Part shown: piece by piece, positions 17,034-23,717 of the stretch
Numbering within the stretch: the first letter of the stretch is position 1
Layout of the letters: every line of letters begins with the position of its first letter
Origin: Microbacterium sp. 1S1
Lineage (GTDB): Bacteria > Actinomycetota > Actinomycetes > Actinomycetales > Microbacteriaceae
NCBI RefSeq assembly: GCF_008271365.1
Contig: NZ_CP043430.1
Location: 1,054,001-1,118,000 of the forward strand
Length of the DNA: 64,000 nt
Direction: 5' to 3'
Program-made: the position numbers and the translations under genes
The notes under the pieces: model-generated
Database searches by the model: none
What the model was told of the DNA's origin: nothing
What the model saw: only the letters and a program-made list of their open reading frames with translations

Positions 17034-17848
17034 GTGCCCTCCGTCGTCCGCCGCGGGTCGGTCACGGGCAGCGGCTCCGGAACGGCCTCGGCATGATCCG
17101 TCGCTGCGGCCGCGGACGGAAGCTCCTTCGCGACCTGCTTCTCGAGCACGGTCACGGCCTCGTCGGAGAGCAGGATGAGGCCGTCGAGCTCCTCGCGCAC
17201 CCGCTTGTATGCGATGTTCCGCTCGGACTGCGTCGCCGACTCGTCCACGGCGACCTTGAGGAGCTGCTGCGCGCGGTCGAGGCGCTTGCGCTCGGCCTCG
17301 GTGAACGTCGAGTCACGCAGCCGACGTGCGTCCTTCTCCGCGATCTCGAACGCGACCGCGTAGTCGCCGACGGCCTGCAGGTACTCCGCGATCTGCTGCT
17401 CCGAGAGCTTCGCGTCGGCGGAAGGCGGACGCAGCGCGTCCGCGGTCTTCTTCGCGCGGAGGAAGGCGGCCGTCAGCGGCTGGCGGCCGTCGCTCATCGC
17501 GGGGAAGGCGATCAGCTTGGCGACGTCGAGCTCGTAGTCCAGCCACCGCGCGGTGATCTCGTCGTGCTCGGCGAACAGGCGGGCGAGCAGGTCGTCGGGG
17601 GTCACCGACGCGGTCGTGTCGACGACCGTCGGACCCTGGCGCTTCGCCTGCCGTCCGGCCGTGCGCGCCTCGATCTCGGCCGTCTTGAGCTGAGCCTTCA
17701 TACGCAGCGTCTCCAGCCGGCGCTCGTGCCGACGCTTGGAACTGCGCTCCCAGGCCTTGGCGGCGCCGCCGGCCATTCCCATGATCGGGAAGACGAGCCA
17801 CCAGTAGTCACCCGCGAAGTCCCAGAAGCCCCGGATGAACTCGTCCAT
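17030..17848 (-). CDS. Membrane-anchored coiled-coil protein of unknown function
   Basis: A 272-residue protein not recognised as a named family. One hydrophobic helix near residues 15-31 is followed by a strongly basic, helical stretch (SSKRRHERRLETLRMKAQLK) and then long amphipathic helices to about residue 240, with an alanine- and proline-rich tail. It looks like a single-pass protein with a cytoplasmic coiled coil. Its stop overlaps the SMP-30 start by 4 bp, but the content does not suggest sugar metabolism and the link may be only positional. Confidence 0.7.
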   Translation of the reverse strand: MDEFIRGFWDFAGDYWWLVFPIMGMAGGAAKAWERSSKRRHERRLETLRMKAQLKTAEIEARTAGRQAKRQGPTVVDTTASVTPDDLLARLFAEHDEITARWLDYELDVAKLIAFPAMSDGRQPLTAAFLRAKKTADALRPPSADAKLSEQQIAEYLQAVGDYAVAFEIAEKDARRLRDSTFTEAERKRLDRAQQLLKVAVDESATQSERNIAYKRVREELDGLILLSDEAVTVLEKQVAKELPSAAAATDHAEAVPEPLPVTDPRRTTEGT

Positions 17849-17913
17849 GATGGGTTCAGCCTACTGCGCACCGAGGGGCCGCCGGGGGACAGCATGAGAG
17901 GGAGGACGGGCGG

Positions 17914-18762
17914 ATGAAGAGCGTCGGCATCGTCGGCATCGAGAACAGCCACGCGACGGAGATCGTCCGCTTCCTGATCACCGGCGTCGCAGAGGTCCCT
18001 CTGCGGATCACGACCGTCGTCGCGGGGGAGCCGGAGCGCACGCGGGAACTGGTGGAGCTCGGGGGCATCGATCGGGTCGTCGACGAGGTGGCTGCGCTCC
18101 GGGGCGCGGTGGACGCGCTCATCGTGACCGCCCGCGACGGCGCCGACCACCGTGCCGTCGCCGTCCCTTTCCTCGAGGCCGGGGTGCCGGTGTGGGTGGA
18201 CAAGCCGCTCGCGGCGGATGTCGCCGATGCCGACGCGATCCTCGCTGCCGCGCAGCGAGGCGGAGCACCCGTCACCTCGTCGTCGACGCTCCGCTGGCTC
18301 CACGACACCGCCGAGCTGGCGGCGGAGGCGGGCCGCATCGGGGAGGTGCAGTCGGTCACCGTCACGGGGCCGGCCGATCCGGACAGTCCGCACAGCGGCA
18401 TCTTCTTCTACGGCATCCACGTCGCCGATCTCGCCCAGTGCCTGTGGCCCGGCGCTGCGGAGAGCGTCGACGTGGAGTTCCTGCCCGCGGGTGTGGTCGC
18501 CCGGTATCGCGTCGATGGCGTGCCGGTCACGCTCGAGTTCGTGCGTCCGGACGGTGACCGTCAGGTGCCGTTCCGTGCGGCGGTCGTCGGCCGTCACGGT
18601 ATCGCGAGCCGGGAGATCGCGATCGGGCCCGGGTACGTGCAGCCCGGCGTCCGCGCGTTCGCCCGGATGCTCGAGACCGGCGAGTTCCCCGTGCCCGCCG
18701 CCGAGATGCGTGCCTCGATCGCCGTACTCGACCAGGTCGCCGAGGCGCTCGGCCCCCGCTGA
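17914..18762 (+). CDS. Gfo/Idh/MocA family oxidoreductase
   Basis: A 282-residue protein. The N-terminal Rossmann region begins SVGIVGIENSHATEIVRF. The signature KPLA in WVDKPLAADVADAD near residue 95 carries the lysine used in this family, and a C-terminal alpha/beta domain completes it. Members oxidise a sugar or inositol hydroxyl with NAD(P). It is shorter than the usual 330-390 residues, and the cofactor loop GIENSHA differs from the common GxGxxG, so cofactor use is uncertain. It stands alone between the coiled-coil gene (divergent) and the phosphonate-type transporter. Confidence 0.8.
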   Translation: MKSVGIVGIENSHATEIVRFLITGVAEVPLRITTVVAGEPERTRELVELGGIDRVVDEVAALRGAVDALIVTARDGADHRAVAVPFLEAGVPVWVDKPLAADVADADAILAAAQRGGAPVTSSSTLRWLHDTAELAAEAGRIGEVQSVTVTGPADPDSPHSGIFFYGIHVADLAQCLWPGAAESVDVEFLPAGVVARYRVDGVPVTLEFVRPDGDRQVPFRAAVVGRHGIASREIAIGPGYVQPGVRAFARMLETGEFPVPAAEMRASIAVLDQVAEALGPR

Positions 18763-18764
18763 CC

Positions 18765-18852
18765 CGGGCACAGCTCCGGAGATCCGGGCCGACACGCCGG
18801 GGCCGGGGGCACCTCGTCGGCCTGTCGCCTGCCGTCTCCGAAGTTGTGCGCG
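18765..18852. repeat. Palindromic intergenic element, copy A
   Basis: Outer arms GCACAGCTCCGGAGA and TCTCCGAAGTTGTGC are imperfect inverted complements, with GGCCGACACGCCG just inside the left arm. The same layout recurs at 22941-23024 on the other side of the PhnDCE operon, and its outer arms are very similar. The element lies directly after the Gfo/Idh gene and could act as a terminator-like hairpin, but it lacks a T tract. Confidence 0.7.
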
Positions 18853-18978
18853 AGAGACACCATCCGTTCACGCAGCGTTCGGTTACGGGTACGGCGGTCT
18901 CGTAATTCCTCGTCACCTTCGGGAGTTGGAATACCGATGGTCTCGGAATCCCGAGGCATCACCTCCCGAAAGGTCATC

Positions 18979-19881
18979 ATGCGCCGCTTCACCCTGCCCG
19001 CCGTCGGCCTCCTGGGCGTCGCCGCCTTCGCGCTCACCGGGTGCCAGACCCCGACCGCCGATGCGGCCCCTGCCGACCCCGACGCTCCCCTCACGATCGC
19101 CACGATCCCCGTCGGCGAAGACCCCACGGCCGAGAACCCGATCGAGGTGTTCGCCGCGCTGCTGGAGGACGCGACGGGCCGTGAGGTCGAGATCACCGAC
19201 GTGCCCGACTACCTGAGCGTGGTCGAGGCCCTCCGCTCCGACCACGTCGACATCGGCATCATGAGCGGCTTCCCCTCCGCGCTCGCCGTGAACACGGGCG
19301 AGGTGGACGCACTGGTGGCCTTCGAGGGCGACGGCAAGCCGGTGTCCACCTGTGTCGTGCTCGCGGACTCGCCCGTGCAGACGGTCGAAGACCTCGCGGG
19401 GAAGACCGTCGCCTTCGCCGATCAGGCCTCCAGCTCGGGCTACTTCATGCCGGTCTTCATGCTCCACGAGGCCGGGCTGGAGCAGGGCGAGGACTACGAG
19501 GCCATCTTCGCGGGCGGCCACGAGGGCAGCTTCGCGGCCCTGGAGCAGGGGCAGGTGGATGCCGCGTGCACCGCCGTCATGCTCACCGAGCTCGGCGCAC
19601 CGATGTTCCCCTTCGCGGATGGCGAGTGGCGCGCGGTCGGCGAGAGCCCGGCCATGGACGTCGCGGGTGCCGTGCTCGGTCGCCCCTCGCTCGACGCCGA
19701 GACGCGCACGGTCATCCAGGACGGCATCGCCGCCGTGTTCACCCCGGAGAACGCCGAGAAGCTCGGAGCCTTCGGGGCGTTCGCCGCCGCTCCGCAGACG
19801 GTCGACCCCGAGGACAGCGCGTTCGCGTCGTTCGCCGAGATCGCGGCCGTCGCGGGTGTCGAGTTGAAGGACCTCCAGTGA
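18979..19881 (+). CDS. phnD: Phosphonate-type ABC transporter substrate-binding lipoprotein PhnD
   Basis: A 300-residue lipoprotein. The signal ends in the lipobox LTGC near residue 19-22, so the cysteine anchors it to the membrane. The mature part is the PhnD/PtxB type, starting LTIATIPVGEDP and including VEALRSDHVDIGIMSGFPSA near residue 85 and ASSSGYFMPVFML near 152, which bind the phosph(on)ate-like group in this family. The ATG at 18979 was chosen over an upstream in-frame start because the lipoprotein signal begins there. It is first of five overlapping genes. Phosphonate, phosphite or a small phosphoester are all possible ligands. Confidence 0.9.
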   Translation: MRRFTLPAVGLLGVAAFALTGCQTPTADAAPADPDAPLTIATIPVGEDPTAENPIEVFAALLEDATGREVEITDVPDYLSVVEALRSDHVDIGIMSGFPSALAVNTGEVDALVAFEGDGKPVSTCVVLADSPVQTVEDLAGKTVAFADQASSSGYFMPVFMLHEAGLEQGEDYEAIFAGGHEGSFAALEQGQVDAACTAVMLTELGAPMFPFADGEWRAVGESPAMDVAGAVLGRPSLDAETRTVIQDGIAAVFTPENAEKLGAFGAFAAAPQTVDPEDSAFASFAEIAAVAGVELKDLQ

Positions 19882-20720
19882 CGGGCATGAGCGTCGCCGC
19901 CGTGGCTGCGCGGCACCAGGATGACGGGCGCACGCCCACGGCAGAGGTGCACCAGGCGCTGCCGCTCGTCACCGTCCGCGGCCTGCGCGTCGCCTACGAC
20001 TCCACGACGGTGCTGGACGGCGTCGACCTCGACCTCTTCCCCGGGGAGATGGTCGCCCTCCTGGGGGCCTCCGGATCGGGCAAGTCCACGCTGATGCGGA
20101 GCCTCACCGGTTTCGCGCCCATCGCGGCCGGGTCCGCGCGGGTCGCCGGGCACGACGTCACGAACCTCGGGCGAGGGGAGCTGCGGACGCTGCGCTCCGA
20201 GGTGGGGCAGGTGTTCCAGCAGTTCAACCTCATCCCGCGCCTCAGCGTCCTCACGAACGTGCTGACCGGGGCGCTGCACGGCGCCGGGCCCGCCAACCTC
20301 GTCGGCGGCTTCACGCATGCCCACCGGCGCCGGGCCCTCGACCTCCTCGACCGCGTCGGCATCGCACATAAGGCGACGGCACCCGCACGGTCGCTGTCCG
20401 GCGGGCAGCAGCAGCGGGTGGCGATCGCCCGCGCGCTCATGCAGCGGCCGAAACTGATCCTCGCCGATGAGCCGGTCGCCTCGCTCGACCCGAAGCTCGC
20501 CGACTCCGTGCTCGGGCTGCTCCGCGAGATCGCGGTGCAGGACGGGATCCCTGTGCTCGTGAGCCTGCACGTGTTGCCGCTCGCCCTCGCGCACAGCGAC
20601 CGCATCGTCGGTCTGCGGCACGGGGAGATGCTCGTCTCCGGCGTCACATCACAGCTGGACGTGGCCGCACTGGAGGACCTGTACGACGACGAGGAGCACC
20701 GCGATGACGACGACCGTTGA
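19878..20720 (+). CDS. phnC: Phosphonate-type ABC transporter ATPase PhnC
   Basis: A 280-residue ABC ATPase. Walker A GASGSGKST is near residue 67, the Q-loop in VGQVFQQFNLIPRL near 115, the signature LSGGQQQRVAIARAL near 175, Walker B LILADEPVASLDP near 196 and the switch histidine in VSLHVLPLA near 232. It powers import through PhnE. Translation can start at GTG 19878, overlapping the phnD stop, or at ATG 19887. No better Shine-Dalgarno separates them. It overlaps phnE by 17 bp. Confidence 0.92.
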   Translation: MTGMSVAAVAARHQDDGRTPTAEVHQALPLVTVRGLRVAYDSTTVLDGVDLDLFPGEMVALLGASGSGKSTLMRSLTGFAPIAAGSARVAGHDVTNLGRGELRTLRSEVGQVFQQFNLIPRLSVLTNVLTGALHGAGPANLVGGFTHAHRRRALDLLDRVGIAHKATAPARSLSGGQQQRVAIARALMQRPKLILADEPVASLDPKLADSVLGLLREIAVQDGIPVLVSLHVLPLALAHSDRIVGLRHGEMLVSGVTSQLDVAALEDLYDDEEHRDDDDR

Positions 20721-21543
20721 GCGCCAAGAGCGGGCCGTGCGCCCCCAGCTCGACCCGGCGGAGCGCGCCCGGCTCGAGAGCGCCTTCCGTGTCCCCCGCG
20801 CCCGCTTCCTCCTCGGCCTCCCGGTCGCCGCGCTGCTGCTGTTCTGGTCGTTCGCCGGAGCCGGGTTCGACTTCGTGAAGCTCGGCGAGGGTGCCGTCAA
20901 CATGGGGGAGTTCCTGTCCCGGTTGTTCCCGCCCGACTTCTCGAAGATCGGCACCATCCTCGCGCTGCTGCTGGAGACGTTCCAGATGGCCGTCGTCGGC
21001 ACCGTCCTCGGCGCGGTGCTGTCCCTGATCGTCGCGTTCGGGGCGACGTCGACCCTCGCGCCGCGGTGGCTGTACTACCCGACGCGCTGGATCATGAACA
21101 TCATCCGCTCCGTGCCCGACCTCGTGTTCGCGCTCATGTTCGTCTCGGCGGTGGGACTCGGACCGTTCGCCGGGATCCTCGCCATGACGCTCGGCTCCAT
21201 CGGGTCGATCGGCAAGATCTTCGCGGAGGCCATGGAACAGGTCGACCGCGGTCCCGTCGTCGCGATGGAGGCGGTCGGCGCCTCGAAGCGTCAGGTGATC
21301 CAGTACGCCGTGCTCCCCCAGGCCGCACCGCTGCTCACCTCGTACACGCTGCTGCTGTTCGAGGGGAACGTCCGCGGCGCGACGATCCTCGGTCTCGTCG
21401 GCGCCGGCGGCATCGGGCTGGAGCTGACGACCGCCATGCGCATGTACGACTACGGCCACCTCAGCGCCATCATCCTCTGCATCATCGTGCTCGTCACGCT
21501 GATCGACCAGGGCAGTGCCCTCATCCGAAGGAGAATCACATGA
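20704..21543 (+). CDS. phnE: Phosphonate-type ABC transporter permease PhnE
   Basis: A 279-residue permease with about six membrane helices between residues 32 and 270. The coupling motif EAVGASKRQVIQYAVLPQA near residue 188 matches the EAA loop that contacts the ATPase. It is a single permease with no PhnE2 partner. It overlaps phnC by 17 bp and the phosphatase gene by 4 bp, so expression is tightly linked. Confidence 0.9.
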   Translation: MTTTVERQERAVRPQLDPAERARLESAFRVPRARFLLGLPVAALLLFWSFAGAGFDFVKLGEGAVNMGEFLSRLFPPDFSKIGTILALLLETFQMAVVGTVLGAVLSLIVAFGATSTLAPRWLYYPTRWIMNIIRSVPDLVFALMFVSAVGLGPFAGILAMTLGSIGSIGKIFAEAMEQVDRGPVVAMEAVGASKRQVIQYAVLPQAAPLLTSYTLLLFEGNVRGATILGLVGAGGIGLELTTAMRMYDYGHLSAIILCIIVLVTLIDQGSALIRRRIT

Positions 21544-22307
21544 CCATGATCGACACCGGTCTCATCCTCAGCGCGCCGGTCAACCTGCGCGACCTCGGTG
21601 GCATCGCCATCGACGGCGGGGTGCTCCGCGCGGGTCTGGCCATCCGCACCGACGACCTCGCCTACGTGACCGCGGAGGTCGCGGACGAACTGCTCGCCGG
21701 CGGGCTCACCGCCATCATCGACCTGCGCTCGCCGCTCGAGGTCGCGGTCACCGGCCGCGGTCCGCTCGGCGAGCACCCGGTCGCCTACCACCACCTGCCG
21801 CTCATCGCCGACGTCGGAGCGTCGATCGACCGCGATCACCCCGCGCTGACGCACGAGGCCATGGGGCTGATGTACCTCCGCATGGTGGAGGGGGCGGCGC
21901 CGCAGCTCGTGACGGCGCTCAACGTCATCGCGCACACGCCGGGGGCGACGGCCTTCCACTGTGCGGCGGGGCGCGACCGCACCGGCGTCCTCGCCGCGAT
22001 GCTGCTGCTCGCCCTGGGGGCTGCGGATGACGACATCGTGGACGACTATGCGCGTACCGGGGAGAACATGGTGGCGATCATGGCGCGCACGGCGCCGGTC
22101 ATGGGGGCGATGTGGAAGGCGCTCGGCTTCGACGTCGATGCGCGGGATGCCTCGTCCGCTCTGCTGGAGGGGTCGATGGACGTGTCGATGCGGAGCCTCC
22201 TCGATACGCTCCGGGCTCAGCACGGCGACCCGCTGACCCCGCTCCGCATGGCTGGTCTGTCCGACGCGACCATCGCCCGGCTGCGCGAGCGGGCGCTCGG
22301 CGCGTGA
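21540..22307 (+). CDS. Tyrosine-protein phosphatase-like enzyme in PhnDCE operon
   Basis: A 255-residue member of the bacterial tyrosine/dual-specificity phosphatase family (Y_phosphatase3 type). NLRDLGG near residue 17 is the family start. The catalytic loop HCAAGRDRTG gives the CX5R motif with Cys141 and Arg147, and IIDLRSPLEV near 60 holds the aspartate-containing loop. It overlaps phnE by 4 bp. In family terms it hydrolyses phosphoesters. Its place after an importer suggests it removes phosphate from an imported compound, replacing a C-P lyase, but this is inference. No signal peptide is visible, so it acts in the cytoplasm. Confidence 0.85.
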   Translation: MTMIDTGLILSAPVNLRDLGGIAIDGGVLRAGLAIRTDDLAYVTAEVADELLAGGLTAIIDLRSPLEVAVTGRGPLGEHPVAYHHLPLIADVGASIDRDHPALTHEAMGLMYLRMVEGAAPQLVTALNVIAHTPGATAFHCAAGRDRTGVLAAMLLLALGAADDDIVDDYARTGENMVAIMARTAPVMGAMWKALGFDVDARDASSALLEGSMDVSMRSLLDTLRAQHGDPLTPLRMAGLSDATIARLRERALGA

Positions 22308-22924
22308 CGGTCGCGACACGGTCGCCGGAGGTGCGGCGTCGGCCCGGCCGTCCGCGTGACGAGGACATCGATGCGCAGATCGTCGCCGCCACGCTCGAGA
22401 TCATCGACGCGGGGGAAGACGTGACGGTCGCGCGGGTCGTCGCCCGGAGCGGCGTCAGCCGGGCGGCGCTGTATCGACGCTGGCCGACGCTGACCATGCT
22501 CATCGCGGCGGCCCTCGACGTGGGGCGGGAGGTCCCTCCGGAGTACCCGGCCGACGCCGATCTGCGCGAGATCCTCCTCACCGGCCTCGGGCTCGGGGCG
22601 GACGGCGTGGCTCCGTCCGCGCCCGGGTATTCCGAGGAGCGGTTCCGCCAGCGCATCCGTCTCGTCATGTCCGACCGGGCGCTGCAGAAGGCGTACTGGG
22701 AGTCGCACGTGTCCCGCCGTCGGGTCCCGTTGCAGAACGCTCTGCGGGCCGGAATCGTGCGCGGCGAGCTCCGGGCGGATCTCGACGTGGAGGCGTGCTT
22801 CGACGCGGTGGCCGGTGTCGCGTACTACCAGCTCGTCGTCCGCGGGGACCGGATCGACGACCCGGCCGTGGTGGCTCGCCTGCGCGCCGCCGTCGACGTG
22901 ATCTGGCGCGGCATGCTGTCCTGA
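22304..22924 (+). CDS. TetR/AcrR family regulator ending the PhnDCE operon
   Basis: A 206-residue regulator starting at GTG 22304, overlapping the phosphatase stop. The N-terminal helix-turn-helix reads VTVARVVARSGVSRAALYRR near residues 40-59, and the rest is a ligand-binding helical domain. As the last gene of the operon it probably autoregulates phnDCE. No clear operator was recognised upstream of phnD. Confidence 0.85.
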   Translation: MTVATRSPEVRRRPGRPRDEDIDAQIVAATLEIIDAGEDVTVARVVARSGVSRAALYRRWPTLTMLIAAALDVGREVPPEYPADADLREILLTGLGLGADGVAPSAPGYSEERFRQRIRLVMSDRALQKAYWESHVSRRRVPLQNALRAGIVRGELRADLDVEACFDAVAGVAYYQLVVRGDRIDDPAVVARLRAAVDVIWRGMLS

Positions 22925-22940
22925 CGAGACCCTCTCGAGC

Positions 22941-23024
22941 GGCACAAGTGCGGAGATCCGGTACGGCGCGCCGCCGACACGTCGTTCTGGGCGGCGTGTC
23001 GGCCGCGTTCTCCGGAGTTGTGCC
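22941..23024. repeat. Palindromic intergenic element, copy B
   Basis: Outer arms GGCACAAGTGCGGAGA (22941) and TCTCCGGAGTTGTGCC (ending 23024) pair imperfectly, and the inner arms CCGACACG and CGGCGTGTCGG also pair. It is the second copy of the element at 18765-18852. It separates the TetR gene from the convergent DksA-like gene and could end both transcripts. Confidence 0.75.
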
Positions 23025-23057
23025 CGGCACGTCTCGCGGGTCCAGGATGCTCCGGCA

Positions 23058-23402
23058 TCAGCGACCGAGCTTCTCGGCGCAGGCCACGCAGTACTCGGCG
23101 AACGGCCGCACCTCCAGTCGCTCCGGCGGGATGGGTCGCCCGCAGTGCGCGCAGATGCCGTAGGTGCCGGCGTCCATCCGCATCAGCGCCTCGTCCACCT
23201 GCCGGAGCTCGGCCTGTGCCGCCTCGGCGAGCCCTGACAGCCGTGACCACTCCGACGAAAGCGTGACGCCTTCCGGGTCGTGCTCGTCATCGTCGTTCGA
23301 GCCCTCGCGGTCGTGCATGAGCTCCGCGAGCGTAGCCGCCGTCGCCGTGACGCGGGCCTCGGCCTCGGCGCGGCGCTCTTCCAGCAGTGCACGCAGATCC
23401 AT
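23058..23402 (-). CDS. TraR/DksA-type zinc-finger protein
   Basis: A 114-residue protein. The first 70 residues are helical and acidic. The C-terminus is a C4 zinc finger: CAHCGRPIPPERL supplies two cysteines and YCVACAEKL two more. This is the TraR/DksA fold that enters the RNA polymerase secondary channel, though small actinobacterial members are poorly characterised. It lacks a clear DksA Asp-pair coiled-coil tip, so ppGpp-linked function is uncertain. Confidence 0.82.
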   Translation of the reverse strand: MDLRALLEERRAEAEARVTATAATLAELMHDREGSNDDDEHDPEGVTLSSEWSRLSGLAEAAQAELRQVDEALMRMDAGTYGICAHCGRPIPPERLEVRPFAEYCVACAEKLGR

Positions 23403-23439
23403 CCGCCCACTCTAGGTCCGCCGCCACCCGCGCTGGCCC

Positions 23440-23690
23440 GGACTCCGGAGACCGCGCGGGATCAGGCGCCCGCGCGGGATCAGGCGCTCGCGTGGGTTCA
23501 GGCGTCCGCGCGGGATCAGGCGTCCGCGCGGGGTCAGGCGCCCGCGCGGACTCAGGCGCCCCCAGCAAGAAGTCGCCTGAACTGCCGCGCCTGCCTGCCC
23601 TCCCCGACAGCCGGCACCCGCGACCGCTCGCGCAGCATCAGGCATCCGCGCGGGGTCAGGCGGCCCTGATCACAGTCGCCTGAACCCGCG
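23440..23690. repeat. 18-bp tandem repeat array
   Basis: Six or more head-to-tail copies of an 18-bp unit close to TCAGGCGTCCGCGCGGGA run from about 23450 to 23565, with further degenerate copies near 23637-23665 and a reverse-oriented TCGCCTGAACCCGCGTGAA piece. The unit is the same as in the block at 15998-16171. The array fills the 316-bp gap between the DksA-like gene and the MMPL gene, with no gene in it. Its length multiple of three creates long open frames that are not genes. Confidence 0.85.
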
Positions 23691-23717
23691 TGAACGCCTG
23701 TCCCGGCCGAACGGGGT

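Noticed and set aside
18919..18969. Hairpin TCGGGAG/CTCCCGA before phnD considered as a riboswitch
   Set aside because: The pairing is short, no known aptamer was recognised and the length is too small to argue for one.
23450..23565. Tandem repeat considered as a CRISPR array
   Set aside because: The units are 18 bp and directly joined with no spacers, and there are no cas genes.
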